Shown: positions 1-11,787, numbered from the stretch's first letter. The stretch: 64,000 nt of DNA from Rostrohypoxylon terebratum (GCA_022497145.1 MU385856.1:372001-436000); one strand, 5' to 3'. Translations and numbers: made by a program. The notes: generated by a model from the letters alone, not told the origin.

Positions 1-72
1 TCTCTGATCAAATACAACATGAAGTCTTGACGTTTAATCTTTCGCTACATTTAACTAATATTCCTTTGATAG

Positions 73-332
73 GCTACATCGGCGAGTTTGAGGAGGTTGA
101 CGACCACCGATCTGGCAAGATCGTTGTCCAGCTTAACGGTCGCATCAACAAGTGCGGTACCATCTCTCCCCGCTACAACGTCCACCTTGCCCACCTCGAG
201 AAGTGGGTTGTCAAGCTACTTCCTTCTCGTCAATTCGGTTACATCATCCTGACCACATCTGCCGGTATCATGGACCACGAAGAGGCCCGACGAAAGCACG
301 TCGCCGGCAAGATCATTGGTTTCTTCTACTAG
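73..332 (+). CDS. rps22: Small ribosomal subunit protein uS8 (RPS22/S15A), 3' part
   Basis: Encodes the last 86 residues (of the usual 130) of cytosolic ribosomal protein uS8, which binds 18S rRNA in the 40S subunit. The read starts at GYIGEFEEVDDHRSGK and ends with the invariant GKIIGFFY terminus; RQFGYIILTTSAGIMDHEEA is the family's typical C-terminal block. Bases 1-72 are intron: a TAACTAA-like branch site precedes the acceptor AG at 71-72, and the first two exon bases complete a glycine codon, as expected for the HGYIGEF junction. The start and upstream exons lie outside the window. Identity is very secure; only the 5' end is missing. Confidence 0.97.
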
Positions 333-1576
333 GCGGACAATTCAAAAAAAAAATGGGGGATGGAATGAAAAAAGGGATATGAACTGACTGGAAGCATTTA
401 CGGCGTTGGGGAAGGAATGGATAATGGCCAAGCTAATTATGGCTTGATTTTTCATGATTTCATGAAGCCAAAATACACCACGATACCACGAAAATGCTAC
501 ACTAAGTCGAGTTCTCAATGTTGCAGTGTTGCAGTAATCACTTGTGTTGCCAAGCCCCTTTCTATGCCATGTGAAAATGCAGGTTGTACCTTACTCCGCA
601 CGCACAGGTAAGGAGCTTACAGCGCGCTAACCCTTACAGCATACCTAGTACACACCCTTACACACCTGGTACCTAGTACTCCAGGGCTGACACTTGGATT
701 TTCATTTGATCCTTCTGTACAACAGCAGGCTCTAATTGGAGTTTGAGTTTATTTACCATAAGGTTCTGTCAGACTGTCATCCTATTAAAAAAAACCAAAC
801 TAAATAACATTCCTCCGAAGTTCGTAACCATGATTTGGACTCAATTCCTTGATTTGCTAAGTCTGCAAGGTCTTATTCTACGTACATAATTTATGGATAA
901 TATCGCTAGATCTGGTAGAGGTCGACGCGTCACAGTGCGTCTTCGATACAGAGGGATTGATTAAATGGATTATTTTGATTGGACCAGACGAACCAAAGTG
1001 CCGGGGTTGGCTACTACGCTACGTGCACCCAGTAGAACCCAGGGGCCAACAGAGAACCCAGCAGCAACCGGGTAGCTGCTAGAAAAAATCAAGAATGGAC
1101 TCTGTGGATTTTATGTAGGAAGGGGCAACTGGAGCAAAAGATAGCAAACTAATGTTAGGACTTGGGACTTGGGACTTTGTACCTGATCTTCTTCTTTTCT
1201 TAGTCCTTTCCAGTCTTTTCTAACGTTTCAACAGACCAGACCAGACAACCATACCAACCATACCAACCATACAACGTACAATACAGTCAAACCTGACCCA
1301 GCCCTGGTTCAGCCCTGACTACCTAACCAGGCCAACGGTTCCAACGGTTCCAACACCATTAGGTTAATGATTGATCTCCATATTTCCATATCTCCATATT
1401 CCCAATCCAATCTATCCCTTCAATGTTTGAGGCTTTGACTCGCGAAACACGATATACCTAATTAAGGTACATGTTACCAATGTCATTCTTTATTTTGCCA
1501 TTACCAGACGCCAACATTTCTCGACCGACGTCACTAAGCCTATCAACACTGGCTTGGTCCACGGCCTTAGAGAGCA
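333..1576. other. Intergenic: uS8 3' region and GT90 upstream region
   Basis: No gene is supported here. The stretch holds the uS8 3' UTR, a pyrimidine-rich patch near 1186-1225 and a threefold ATACCAACC-like repeat near 1250-1275, which probably belong to the promoter of the gene starting at 1577. The short open frames have no protein-like composition. Confidence 0.6.
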
Positions 1577-3551
1577 ATGAGGCCGCGCCAGTTGCTTATA
1601 ACCGGCGGGCTCGTCTTCCTCGGTATATGTGTTGTTAGCTTGTTCCGACTCGCGCCCTCCGGAACCAACCTCTCAGATCTAAAACCCGGCCCTCTATCGC
1701 ACGACAACGGCAAGACCAGCGTTGGAAAAGATGGCCAGACACCGCAGCAACCACAACAGCAGCCGTTGACGGTCCCGATACCGTTCGACCCTAAACCGAA
1801 ACCCGCGCCCGCAGGGTCGCACCCGATACGGTTCCTGATCACGCAGGCGGAGCAGGAGCTCGAGGCCACCAAATCCCGGCAGTCGAAGACGCTCAAGGAC
1901 GCTGTGGCCGAGTATAGGCGGCGGTACGGGATCCCTCCGCCACCCAACTTCGACCGGTGGTTCGAGTTCGCGCGAGCGAAGGGCACACAACTCATTGACG
2001 AGTTCGACACCATACACGAGAGCCTAACGCCCTTCTGGGGCCTCAAACCGGGCACCATACGCGCGCGCGCCAAGGAGGCGCTCGGCTTCGACAACGCGCT
2101 ACTAGGGATACAAATCAGGAATGGAAAGATCACGCACATCCAGGGCGGCGGCGAGTGGCAGCGCGAGGCCACCGCGGGCATGATGGGCAAGTTCTTGAAG
2201 TGGTTGCCCGATATGGATCTGTGCTTTAACCTACATGACGAATCGAGGGTGGTCGTACCGCACGACGATTTGTCAAGGTTGGTCAAGAGGGCCAAGGATA
2301 TTAATATGCCAGCAGCGAATCTCCAAACGAATCCGAGGAACGAGTTCACGTCGAAGCCTAGGGGGTTGAACGACGGGACAAGATTTGAAGAGAGCAAGTT
2401 AACGAGGTTCAATGTGTTTGCGCACCAGCCGACTTGGACACATTCTAGGCTATCCTGTCCGCCCGAGAGCCCTTCGAGGGGATTGGAAGAAGACGAGAAG
2501 AAAGATGATGTCTCGAAGTATGGCTTAGGAGAGTTGGGTTTCATATACAACATTACCGCTATGTCGGATATCTGTTATTCTCCATCTCTAAGTTCGACAT
2601 TTGGCTTCTTCGACCGACCGAATGCCTACAACATCGTTCACGATTTATTCCCGATTTTCTCCCAATCCAAAATCTCGTCATACTCGGATATTTTGTACCC
2701 GTCACCATGGTATTGGTTCGAGAAGGTGAGCTACGACGAGACTAAAGACATGCCGTGGGCAACGAAGCAAGATAAGTTGTATTGGCGCGGCTCCACAACC
2801 GGAGGCTTCAGTCGTAATGGTGGATGGCGCCGCCAACACCGTCAACGATTCGTGCAGAAGATCAACGCTGCTGATAGCGCCAAGATCCTCATTAACAAAG
2901 GGATCGACTCCAATCAGAAGTGGGAGACTAAGATCGTGCCGCGCGGCGATTACAAAGATATCATCGACGTGTACTTTTCGGGAGTAGGCCAATGCGACCC
3001 CGGTGACTGCGACGCTCAGAAGGAATATTTCACTATCAAAGGGCATGCGGAACAGCAGGATGCATGGAATTACAAGTATCTCCTCGACATTGACGGGAAC
3101 GCATTCAGCGGACGGTTCTATGCCTTCCTAAAAAGCAGGAGTCTGGTGTACAAGTGGGCCATCTTCCGGGAGTGGCACCTCGAATGGCTGAAGCCGTGGG
3201 CTCACTATATCCCGCTGAGTCTGCAGGGCGACGACTGGCTCGAGGCCGTGCGATTCTTCGGTGATGGTAGCTTCGGAAAGAAAGAGGCGGAGAGATTGGC
3301 GAATCAGCAGCGCGATTGGGCGAATAAGGTCCTCCGGCATGAGGATATGGAGGTATGGTTCTTTAGGCTATTATTAGAGTAAGTATCACCAGAAGAACTC
3401 GCATGCACACTAGATGAGTTATTAATGAACATTCAGATACGGCCGAGTGGTCGACGACGACCGCACAAATATCGGGTTCGCGGTGGGGAGCACGGCCGGT
3501 ACACCGGCACCCGAGAGCAAAGCGGAAGAGGCGGGGAAACCGCTAGTGTAG
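1577..3551 (+). CDS. Glycosyltransferase family 90 (CAP10-like), type II membrane protein
   Basis: A 638-residue Golgi-type glycosyltransferase of the CAP10/GT90 family, whose members transfer xylose or glucose in capsule, glycan or O-glycan synthesis; the substrate here is unknown. Residues about 7-25 form a single N-terminal signal anchor, followed by a proline-rich stem. The catalytic region shows YWRGSTTGG near residue 400, LLDIDGNAFSGRF near 504, and PLSLQGDDWLEAVRFF towards the end. The uninterrupted frame stops at 3382, but a GTAAGT donor at 3379 and acceptor AG at 3435-3436 remove a 58-base intron. The second exon then continues in frame as YGRVVDDDRTNIGF, a typical family tail, and stops at 3549-3551. 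Exons are 1577-3378 and 3437-3551. It converges on the HET gene. Confidence 0.92.
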
Positions 3552-4164
3552 GGGGGAAAAAGTCACCGGAGCGGGGAAGGAAGGGCAAAACTACTAATGC
3601 GAGATTACGGACACGGACACGAACACGGTAGAAGCACAATTGGCCGGCGTACGGCGTGCTCATCATTTGTATAAAAACAGAAACAACTGGAGCTAACTAG
3701 CATCACGGGGCCGGAGTTCTGTTCTTTTTCTTCTTTTTTTTCTCGCTTGTCTTTTCAAAAAGGTCTTGTACTACACATGCGCATACACATACTAGGCACT
3801 AGGTTCCTTAGCTACGGAAGGGTTCGACGGGTACTGCTACTACGGGTCTGCGGTGGGAGATGTCGAAGTAGGTATACCGAGGTGGGTAGGACAGAGTTTG
3901 GCGCTTACGCCTTTCTTCGCGTCTGTTTGTATATTGAGGTGCAAAATAGGCGGTGGTCCGAGTTAGATACCTATGAATGTGTGCCTGGCTACGTAGGATA
4001 CGGGTGAGATAGGCTAGCTGTCTAGTTGTCTAGATACTTAATCCACTGTGCCATTTGAGAGACATATTTTGATATTTGATAATGTACTGTATAGCTCTTT
4101 CTGAAACGAGGTTTTTCGAAATTGTGAGTTGGACTTTTGGCGGTTGGTGTTTTCAATGGGCATT
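3552..4164. other. Intergenic between convergent GT90 and HET genes
   Basis: Holds the 3' UTRs of two convergent genes. A T-rich tract lies at 3722-3742. No protein-like frame, tRNA or repeat is seen. Confidence 0.6.
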
Positions 4165-7100
4165 TCATCGAATTCGAAATTCTTCGTCTTTCCAGGTGTC
4201 ATGTTCCATGAACTCTTCAATTGCCTCGCCATCCATTTTGCCGTGGACGTATGCTTCGCCCACAAGCTGCATGTGGCCATCCCGCCCCTCTCTTAGGACG
4301 ACCGGCACGGTGCAGCCGTATAAGATGCAGATGAAATCTCCGGCTTTAGTCTCTGGTGGGCAAAGTCCGAATGAAGTCGTTGGGTTCTCATCTGTCTCTT
4401 CTTCTTCGGGCTCGATATCCTCTGGGTCAATGGGTTCATTTGGTTGCGAGGAGGTTGTCTTTTGGTCCTCATGTGTCTCTTCGGGCTGTGGGGCTAGAAT
4501 AGTTGCTTTGAAGAATCGTCTACTCCAAGTTACGTTGCGCATGCGCATCAAGAACTTGCGGAGCGTATCTGAGTGGCCCTGTAAAAGCTCGCCGATATTA
4601 AGGTCCCCATTATTGAACTTCTCAGCAACCTCGAGACATCGTAAGCAGGCTCTTTGGTACCACGAGGGAGGCACGCGGCCCTCTTGATCACGGTCGGCAA
4701 CGAGTGTTCTCCAGATAGGATCCGGGACGAATGTGGTATCCCGTTTGAACCCCATCCAACCCCCCATTGCTAGAGATTCGCGGAAGATTACGCCGCCTGT
4801 GCTTCGCGGCGAGACTTCTTCAATTCTAGCTAGTCTGAAGCCTCGTGCAACGAGGATCATTCCCGCACTATTCAATGGAGAATTAACATGATCGTCTTTA
4901 ATATCGCTATTGGGGGCTTGCACGGAATCATCTTGGGGCTCGAATCTTCCGTCGAATTGTGACTTCCCGGAAGCTCCGTAGTTGGGGGATCCTGCCGACC
5001 CGACTAAGACCTCGCCGTTCTTACGACCACTATAAACTTCCCCCGGAACTCCGAATTCCGATTTCGACAAGAGAGGGATCCACGAAGGCAACACGGTTTT
5101 GTTTCGGAGCGGCATTGCCCAAGGGCGACAGATGATGTCTAGCGACTTGCTAGAATAAATGCAAAACTGGGTGAATTCACTGTAGACAGCGACGTGAGAT
5201 TGGCTGTAGTTGACTCTCAAACATCTCTCTTGTGGGTCATCATGGGAACCGTGGTCCCACACATGATAGGATGTGTCTTTAGCAATACTGACGAGACTGT
5301 AAATGAGATCGCGCTGGTCGCCTGCATCGAAGGTTCTTAGTGACGTGACAAGGGATTCTATTGTCTTGATAGGCTTCTTGATTTCGCCATTAGGTTTTCG
5401 CCGAAATAGATTATTCGTTGCTTCTAAGAGGATGGAGGCTCCAAATGAGTTGACATCGCCAAGCGTATTCCGACCTTCTCGCCATTCTGACAAGTCGAAT
5501 AGCGACTTGATTACCTCCTGGTTGGAAACTAGAAGAGAAGCAGCATCGGCAAAGTCTGTCCATCGTACAATTTTTCCTCCGCAATGTACAGTTGCTTCTT
5601 TCGCAAGAGCTATCTCCTGTACGACCCAACGTCGAGAAAACCATCGGTCTCTCATTAGTTCTCCCAGTGCGTACCACCTTCTAGCATGTCTTTTATCGTG
5701 AGCAAGGCGGTCTAGTACCGCGAAGTCCATGGTCGTAGAAATGAACTCCATAGCCTCATCGCTACGCCCTTCCTCATCGCTCTCACCAAGCCAGACGCAT
5801 ACATTTCTCGCATTGCGATATATATCGACCATTCTAGGTAACTGTTCCGTCTTCTCATCTGCGCTTGCCTGATTTATACATATAAAATCGACCCAAAGAG
5901 CTACGGGCTGAGAGCCGGGCCCGTATTTTCGAAGGCGAAGAAGAGCACGAAATAGATTGTCGCGGATAGGAATCGAGACAGTCCTCTTCATTGCATAACC
6001 CCATTCATCCGAGTTCGACAAGTTTAATGTATCGTATTGAGGAGGGAGCAGACATAATCGCCCGTTATCGACCCCTTGGCCCCAGACGTACGATAAAGCA
6101 GCGTATTCTTTCCCGGTGGATCTCGACTTCGGTATAGGCCAGGTTTCCAACTTACAAACCAAGGGGTAATATGGCTCTGGCGCCGGTGCCAACACCAGGA
6201 CTCTGAAGTGGTCTTTTCTAAGCGAATCATAGATTTTCGCTTTCGATGTGTCTTGACCTGTAGGATACTGGTCGCTGAGATGACTCGTTGAGTTGCCGTT
6301 CGGTTCCACAGAGTTAGCATTCTTCAAATAATCGAGCCACTTCTGTTCTAATTCAAATTCTGGCTCGAGAACCTGTTTCAAGTTCGTCACGTCTCCAAAC
6401 GTATTGCAATGATCCTGGATTCTTTGTATATGCGTTTCTAGCAACTGCGCGTCACTGATCAATCTCTCCATTAATTTAAGGAGGCGTCCCTCGGCCTTAA
6501 GCCCCTTTTCATCGAATAAACTGTCCGTTGCATAACGAGATGGGAGTTCGCTTTCAGAGTTCATCCTCCCCCGAAGTATATGTTTGATAGTTTTTATGGT
6601 CGTCTCGGGATTAGTATCGGAATAACGATACAGTTGCGCGATGATAGTCTCTTTCATTTTCCGAAGCTCCGTCTCTCTTTTGACAATCTGTTCTTGTGAA
6701 TCCTCGAGTGCTTTCTCGTTTTCCTTCTGCATTTCTTCTTTATAACGCATTTCTAACCTCATGGTCTCTTCGTCGAGGCGCTTAATTGTATTACGTTGAT
6801 GTGTAAGGTTTTGTAGGGTGTCTCTCATTTTTTGGTCTAGTCTCTCTCTCATTTTTCCCTTCCATCGATCAATTTCTGTTTCATAAGTATCGTCTTCCAT
6901 TTCCTTTCCCTTGTCTGCAATTGAGTCGGCATCGTCGTCTTCTGTCTTTAGGAGCGAATCGCCAGATGGTATACTAGTATATCGTTGGATTTCATCTATC
7001 TTGGCTTTCAGATCAATCCTCTCTTGTTCGAGCTGTTTCTTCTTCATTTTCGCAGTCTTTTTCTCGATCTGCATCATGAGGAGTAGCTGAGATATTGTTC

Positions 7101-7533
7101 TTAGGCCGCCGTCTTGTCCAAAAGACCATGCTCTCTCAAGGCCGACCAATGCTTTTTTTAATGCTTTTTGCGTCTTGTTGAATTGCTCTATTGTCTTCGC
7201 GTAAAGGTCTTGTAGATTATTTTCGGTGATTCCCCTCAAGATAGATTTGGCCTCTTCTTGAACCCTGGATGCGTCTAAGAATTCATCGTCGGCATTGCCT
7301 CGTAATTTCTTTTGAGCTCCTTTTAATAATTTCTCTGATTCATTCAGAGATTCTATCTTGGCCTCAAGTTGCTTTGCCCGTTCCTCGGCCGCTTTGCTGG
7401 CATATTCCCGGAACCTGTGATGGTCCAGCCGGGACTTGGTTTTCAAGGGTAATTTAGGCAGCGAATATTGCGTATCTTGGAAATACTGTAGAGCTGAACC
7501 TAGATCTACTTCTTGTCTCTGAAACGAGGCCAT
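4165..7533 (-). CDS. HET-domain protein with long N-terminal coiled coil
   Basis: A 1122-residue, intronless protein. Residues about 45-390 are highly charged (K/E/R/Q-rich, heptad-like leucines) and should form long coiled coils. A heterokaryon-incompatibility (HET, PF06985) domain follows at about 477-640, with YAALSYVWG, LFRALLRLR, LWVDFICINQ and YRNARNVCVWLGE. The C-terminal third has the usual HET-protein tail (LVARGFRLARI, GDFICILYGCTVPVVLR) and an acidic patch near 1025-1055. HET proteins trigger cell death after fusion of unlike hyphae and act in nonself or stress responses; the specific role and partner here are unknown. The N-terminal region is where NACHT, Goodbye or other sensor domains often sit, but none is recognisable. 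The ATG at 7533 is the first in frame. It is divergent from SWD2. Confidence 0.9.
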   Translation of the reverse strand: MASFQRQEVDLGSALQYFQDTQYSLPKLPLKTKSRLDHHRFREYASKAAEERAKQLEAKIESLNESEKLLKGAQKKLRGNADDEFLDASRVQEEAKSILRGITENNLQDLYAKTIEQFNKTQKALKKALVGLERAWSFGQDGGLRTISQLLLMMQIEKKTAKMKKKQLEQERIDLKAKIDEIQRYTSIPSGDSLLKTEDDDADSIADKGKEMEDDTYETEIDRWKGKMRERLDQKMRDTLQNLTHQRNTIKRLDEETMRLEMRYKEEMQKENEKALEDSQEQIVKRETELRKMKETIIAQLYRYSDTNPETTIKTIKHILRGRMNSESELPSRYATDSLFDEKGLKAEGRLLKLMERLISDAQLLETHIQRIQDHCNTFGDVTNLKQVLEPEFELEQKWLDYLKNANSVEPNGNSTSHLSDQYPTGQDTSKAKIYDSLRKDHFRVLVLAPAPEPYYPLVCKLETWPIPKSRSTGKEYAALSYVWGQGVDNGRLCLLPPQYDTLNLSNSDEWGYAMKRTVSIPIRDNLFRALLRLRKYGPGSQPVALWVDFICINQASADEKTEQLPRMVDIYRNARNVCVWLGESDEEGRSDEAMEFISTTMDFAVLDRLAHDKRHARRWYALGELMRDRWFSRRWVVQEIALAKEATVHCGGKIVRWTDFADAASLLVSNQEVIKSLFDLSEWREGRNTLGDVNSFGASILLEATNNLFRRKPNGEIKKPIKTIESLVTSLRTFDAGDQRDLIYSLVSIAKDTSYHVWDHGSHDDPQERCLRVNYSQSHVAVYSEFTQFCIYSSKSLDIICRPWAMPLRNKTVLPSWIPLLSKSEFGVPGEVYSGRKNGEVLVGSAGSPNYGASGKSQFDGRFEPQDDSVQAPNSDIKDDHVNSPLNSAGMILVARGFRLARIEEVSPRSTGGVIFRESLAMGGWMGFKRDTTFVPDPIWRTLVADRDQEGRVPPSWYQRACLRCLEVAEKFNNGDLNIGELLQGHSDTLRKFLMRMRNVTWSRRFFKATILAPQPEETHEDQKTTSSQPNEPIDPEDIEPEEEETDENPTTSFGLCPPETKAGDFICILYGCTVPVVLREGRDGHMQLVGEAYVHGKMDGEAIEEFMEHDTWKDEEFRIR

Positions 7534-8506
7534 TCTGTTTGTACGAAGTCGACGAATAAGATATATAGAAATAGTTTTCTAAATAAGAATACGAAGATAA
7601 AATGATACGTATATATAGAGATGTAAGGCAGGAGGGCCTTCGAATGGTATTCGCTGTGTTCTTGAGGTACCTAGGTCCTAGGTCCTACTAGGTAGGTCCT
7701 AAGATACAGATGAATGCGGAGCACCGATGTTAGTTGGATCCATGATAGCCGACCTAGTACCTACCTAAGTAAGCCGAACAGCGAGCCACGCAAAAAGCCT
7801 CATCTGTCAATGCAGGTTTTCGCCCTCCTTTCCGATATGGCTGGGAGGCAGGGGTTGCAGCCATTTCCATAGTTCCAATACGTATCGTTCTTGAGGGAGC
7901 CCGTCGCTACTAAACTTACCAAAGACCTAGGACCTAGGTCCTAGGCAATCGGTCAAGGAGTCGAACGAAAAGACATATTCGCTGGCATATTATACAAAAA
8001 AAGACTCGAGAGCAGCTCTGTAGGTGCATAGTGCAATGCATCGAGTACCAAATTCAGCCCGCAGCCTTACTATTCAAAATGGGGTAACCCGTAATTAGTG
8101 GTTAAACCGTTATTGTATGGAGGAAGATGAGGAGTTGCTAAGCCATGCATGAATTACGACGTGGTAGATAGTTAGTCGATGTTCAGTGAAACATTGATTA
8201 CATAATACACATCGTCCGATGCAGATTACTAATATTATTAACATAGGCAAGCTTCGAGAGGTACTGGGTACCTAGTACCTATCATATGTAGGTCCTAGAG
8301 GCTAGGGTACCTAGCAGGTCACACAGATTAGGTACTGCCAAGCTTTCATCCAATCTCCATTCGCGAACACGGGAACACGGCTGCAATTGAGCCTTGTCGC
8401 TTTTCCTCTAAACTCTACACTTTACACGCCACAACTTCCGTAACATTCCAACGTTTACCATCTTCACAATCCTATTTTGGTGTGACATTCACCATATATC
8501 ACCATC
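7534..8506. other. Divergent promoter region HET/SWD2 with CCTAGGT motif clusters
   Basis: A shared upstream region of two divergent genes. It has three clusters of the CCTAGGT/ACCTAGG 7-mer, near 7667-7711, 7924-7945 and 8262-8312, plus a short A run near 7994. No gene is supported. Confidence 0.6.
7667..7711. repeat. CCTAGGT direct/inverted motif cluster
   Basis: Consecutive CCTAGGT units followed by an ACTAGGTAGG variant. The same 7-mer array recurs near 7924, 40389, 44621 and 48062. It is self-complementary (CCTAGG), so it can be read on both strands. Confidence 0.7.
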
Positions 8507-9807
8507 ATGGCGTCGACGCCGATGGATCTTGATATCCCCGATTCCTCGTCTCCTGCCAATGGCACTCCGTCCACGTCCCTTAACATCACTCGTACTCTAG
8601 GCAGTGGAGTGCCCAGCACCTTGACAACTACTGAGGTTGTCGCGAACTACAGGCCTACAAAAGTAATTGCCCTGCGTGCTTATTGCAAGATTTTGAAATA
8701 CTAACTTGCGCAAATTGAAAGTTGTTCAAGGGCGGTGACCAGAAAGATGGACGTTCACAACATTACGTTCTTAGTCTCGACTACGATGACCCCGGCGAGC
8801 TCTTGATGACGTCTGAGAGCAATGAGACAATCCAGATCTACAAAGTCCGCGAGGGCAAACACGACAAGCAGCTTCTAAGCAAAAAGTATGGAGCCAAGCT
8901 CGCAAAATTCACCCACAACAGCTCGAGTATAATTTACGCGAGTACGAAGCAGAATGGTACGGAAGACTAGAACCCAAATGTTCCCCAATTTCAATTGAAA
9001 GTGCGCTAATATAAGGATATGGCAGATGCGATACGTTACTTGACGACTCACGACAACACGTTCTTGCGATATTTCGAGGGTCATACGGCTTCGGTGACAT
9101 GCCTAGCGATGCATCCGGGCCACGATGATTTTATCTCGTGCAGCAAAGACAACACGATTCGATTATGGAACGCTGGAACTAAGAACGAGACCGGAATGCT
9201 GTATCTGAACTTCCCATACCTCGCGGCTTGGGACCCGAGCGGACAGGTTTTTGCCGTAGGGTCACCCACCACTGGTACAGTGCTACTCTACGACCACCGA
9301 AACTTCGACAAGGCCCCCTTCGCAGAATTCGACGTCATGGAAGCGGTCTCCCCCGTGACTACCAATAACACATTGCAGGGTTGGACCAAGTTAGAATTCG
9401 CGAATGATGGGCGCTCTATCTTGCTAGGCACGAAGGGTGAGGGCCATTTCCTGCTGGACTCGTTCAATGGCAGTCTCAAAGCTTTCCTACACAAAAGCGA
9501 GGGCGGCACTAACAGATTGGGCGTCGGAGAAGAGTACATGACTAACGGTGGTGGACCAAACGGCGGTCATGTCGAGGGAAGTGGTGACTGCTGTTTCACT
9601 CAGGACGGACGATATGTCATCGGCGGCTCAAAGAAGGGTGCCATGGTCTGGGACACTCTAGGCTTGGCCTCCGAACATATTCTAGAGCCGGCGCACATAC
9701 TAGAGGACGAGAGACCGGCCGCGGTGGTTGCTATGAATCCTCGCTTCAACTTCTTTGCGTCGGCGGATCAAGACTTAGTATTCTGGTTGCCGGATCCGCA
9801 TGCTTAG
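8507..9807 (+). CDS. swd2: Swd2/WDR82-type WD40 subunit of COMPASS and CPF
   Basis: A 390-residue WD-repeat protein of the Swd2/WDR82 family. These proteins link Set1/COMPASS histone H3K4 methylation and the cleavage-polyadenylation/PP1 termination machinery in the nucleus. Recognisable blocks include YVLSLDYDDPGELLMTSE, the ASTKQND-AIRYLTTHDN junction, RYFEGHTASVTCLAMHP, DDFISCSKDNTIRLWN and PYLAAWDPSGQVFAVG. Exons are 8507-8662, 8722-8956 and 9026-9807. Both introns (59 and 69 bases) keep the frame; for the second, the acceptor at 9024-9025 is required, because the AG at 9014-9015 would shift it. The N-terminal extension of about 45 serine/threonine-rich residues is usual in filamentous fungi. 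SRP9 follows in the same direction. Confidence 0.95.
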
Positions 9808-10489
9808 GGAGCAAATGCCGATCTCGGAAACCTAAGTCTTGATCCTTGAGGAGGTGAGAAGAAAAGGATTCTGGCCCTTGATGTCTATAGGGACAGCATT
9901 TAGAGAGGAATGTCGCGGTTGACTACTCACGGATGATACCCATTTGCATTGTTGGTGGCGTACAAAATGGCATCACTTGATACCTGGTTCGATTCTCTTA
10001 GAAATGGAATTCTGATTCGTATGACAATTTGCTTTTCTGAAAATGAGGTGTTTGGAAGATCCCACACAGTGATCACAGTGAACTCCGAAACCCCGTTATA
10101 TGAGACATGCAGCTATAGTAACCTTAACTTTCCAATGAGGCCTATGAGGTTGGAGCTACCCCGCAATCTTGCACAGAGCTTCTGGCGGATCCCTGCTCTG
10201 CGTCTTGTGTTACTGCATTTTGTGGCTAGTGCGGTGGCTTATGTGTCGAAAGGCAAGGGTCTGTGTAATTCTCATGACCCACCAAATTATATTCGTTCGT
10301 TTACTGGATAATAGCGGGATAGCGCCAAAATTCAGGTCGAACTCTAACTCTGACTTCACGATCTACATCGACGACGCGAGAGCACAAAGTTGCTATTAGC
10401 ACTGCGGGAGAAGCGATCACAAATGCACAAGTAGATCCTGGCGTTCAATACTTTCCAATCAGTGCAAACAGTAGGGTAATAAAGAAGCC
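9808..10489. other. Intergenic SWD2-SRP9
   Basis: Holds the SWD2 3' UTR and the SRP9 promoter. An open frame of about 120 codons starting near 9949 has no recognisable protein features and is not called. A GGTTCGATTCT stretch near 9985 resembles a tRNA box B but lacks a partner box A and a clover-leaf. Confidence 0.5.
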
Positions 10490-11129
10490 ATGCCGTACTA
10501 CGCAACCAGCCAGGAATGGCTACATCAGTCCTCGCTGCTGATCGAGGCACGGCCTACCACGGTGCGTACTCTTCCTCCTACTTCCCTTCCCTTCCCTCCC
10601 CTCCCCTCCCCAAATTCTCACCCTCAGGAACGAGTAACTAACCAACAAAACCTCACCACAGACCCGCATCACGACCAAATACCACATCTCCAAACCTAAG
10701 CCTCGGCGGATAAAAAAGACCACCACCACCACCTCCTCTTCCCAACCTACCCCCGCGACGACGACGACGACGACGGCGCCCCGCGGCTCCCTGACCCTGA
10801 AGACGTACGACCCGCACTCGGGCGCGTGCCTGAAGTACCGCACGACGAAGGCGGCCGAGGTGTCGCGGCTGATACTCAGTTTGGGCCAGCCGCTCGGCGC
10901 GCGGATGGCGGCGCTGCCGCTGCCTGAGGCCGCGGACGAGGTGATGGCTGATGTCGGCGCGACGGCTACGCCGGCGGAGGAGAAGGGGACCGAGGGACAG
11001 GTGGCTGCGGGTGCGGGCGCGGCGGCAGGGGCCAAGGGAGAGAGTAAGGGTGAAGGGAAGGCGCAGGGAGGGAGTGGTGGTGCCGGTGGTGGGGGTGGTA
11101 AAGGGAAGAAGAAGAAGGGGAAGAAATGA
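10490..11129 (+). CDS. srp9: Signal recognition particle subunit SRP9 (SRP9/SRP21 family)
   Basis: A 179-residue Alu-domain SRP protein that works with SRP14 in elongation arrest during co-translational ER targeting. The first exon encodes MPYYATSQEWLHQSSLLIEA, the characteristic fungal start. The second continues TRITTKYHISK and, after a threonine/serine linker, LKTYDPHSGACLKYRTTKAAEVSRLI. The C-terminal half is a low-complexity alanine/glycine/glutamate stretch ending in a lysine-rich tail (GKKKKGKK), probably an RNA-binding extension. Exons are 10490-10561 and 10662-11129, with a 100-base, phase-0 intron containing CTAACTAAC before the acceptor. High GC in exon 2 produces several long antisense frames that are artefacts. 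Converges on RNR2. Confidence 0.93.
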
Positions 11130-11787
11130 GACATGATTGAGGGAAGAAAAAGGGGTGGCCTCTTTTTGATACAAGGGAGGTGAAGTTAAGACCTACGTAG
11201 ACATGAAGGTTCCCCGTTACTAAGGCATCACCAAAAAAAAAATCGCAGACTTGGCGTTGAGGCACATAGCCTTAGGGATGAAATGAGCATAAGCATGGAC
11301 ACATAGGATCAAAAGTCACGAAAGTCATTCAGGCCTCATAGATATTCCTCATCGTGATTGTATTAAATCACAGGCTGTCTTTGCAGCCTCAGCTAACTAC
11401 GTCCGCGTTCCATGCATCAAGTCGTTCCGCCCATCCCTCGTCTTATTGATCAATTGATTTATTCATTTCGTGCCTCCCCAGTCGCGGACCATCATCTCTC
11501 AATCGAAAGCATGACACCTGAAAAAAACAACCGCGAAACCAACGCCGCCAACTCCTTCGGATGACTGTATTCATTATGGGTGACAAAAGGGAAAAGGGAC
11601 CCAACCCACATTGCGGGGCTAACGAATCCAACCGTACACCACACAATTACTCACCAGCTCTATTGTATTATATATCCTCTAGCCTCTAGCTAATAGTGAG
11701 GAAAGAATATGAATTGGGCGCGGGCAAATATGGTACAAGAGGTAAGGGGTATCGAACAGGAAAGAGAAAGGGGGTGCTGTGACGGGC
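11130..11787. other. Intergenic between convergent SRP9 and RNR2
   Basis: Only 3' UTR sequence is expected; A runs occur near 11232 and 11521. No gene or structured RNA is recognised. Confidence 0.55.

Noticed and set aside
1567..2553. Long minus-strand open frame (328 codons) opposite GT90
   Set aside because: Antisense shadow of a GC-rich coding exon; cysteine/serine-rich, no motif, and the plus strand is clearly a GT90 enzyme.
9960..10010. tRNA-like GGTTCGATTC near SWD2 3' end
   Set aside because: No matching box A or clover-leaf pairing.
10520..11265. Several minus-strand frames opposite SRP9 exon 2
   Set aside because: Low-complexity artefacts of the Ala/Gly/Lys-rich SRP9 tail.
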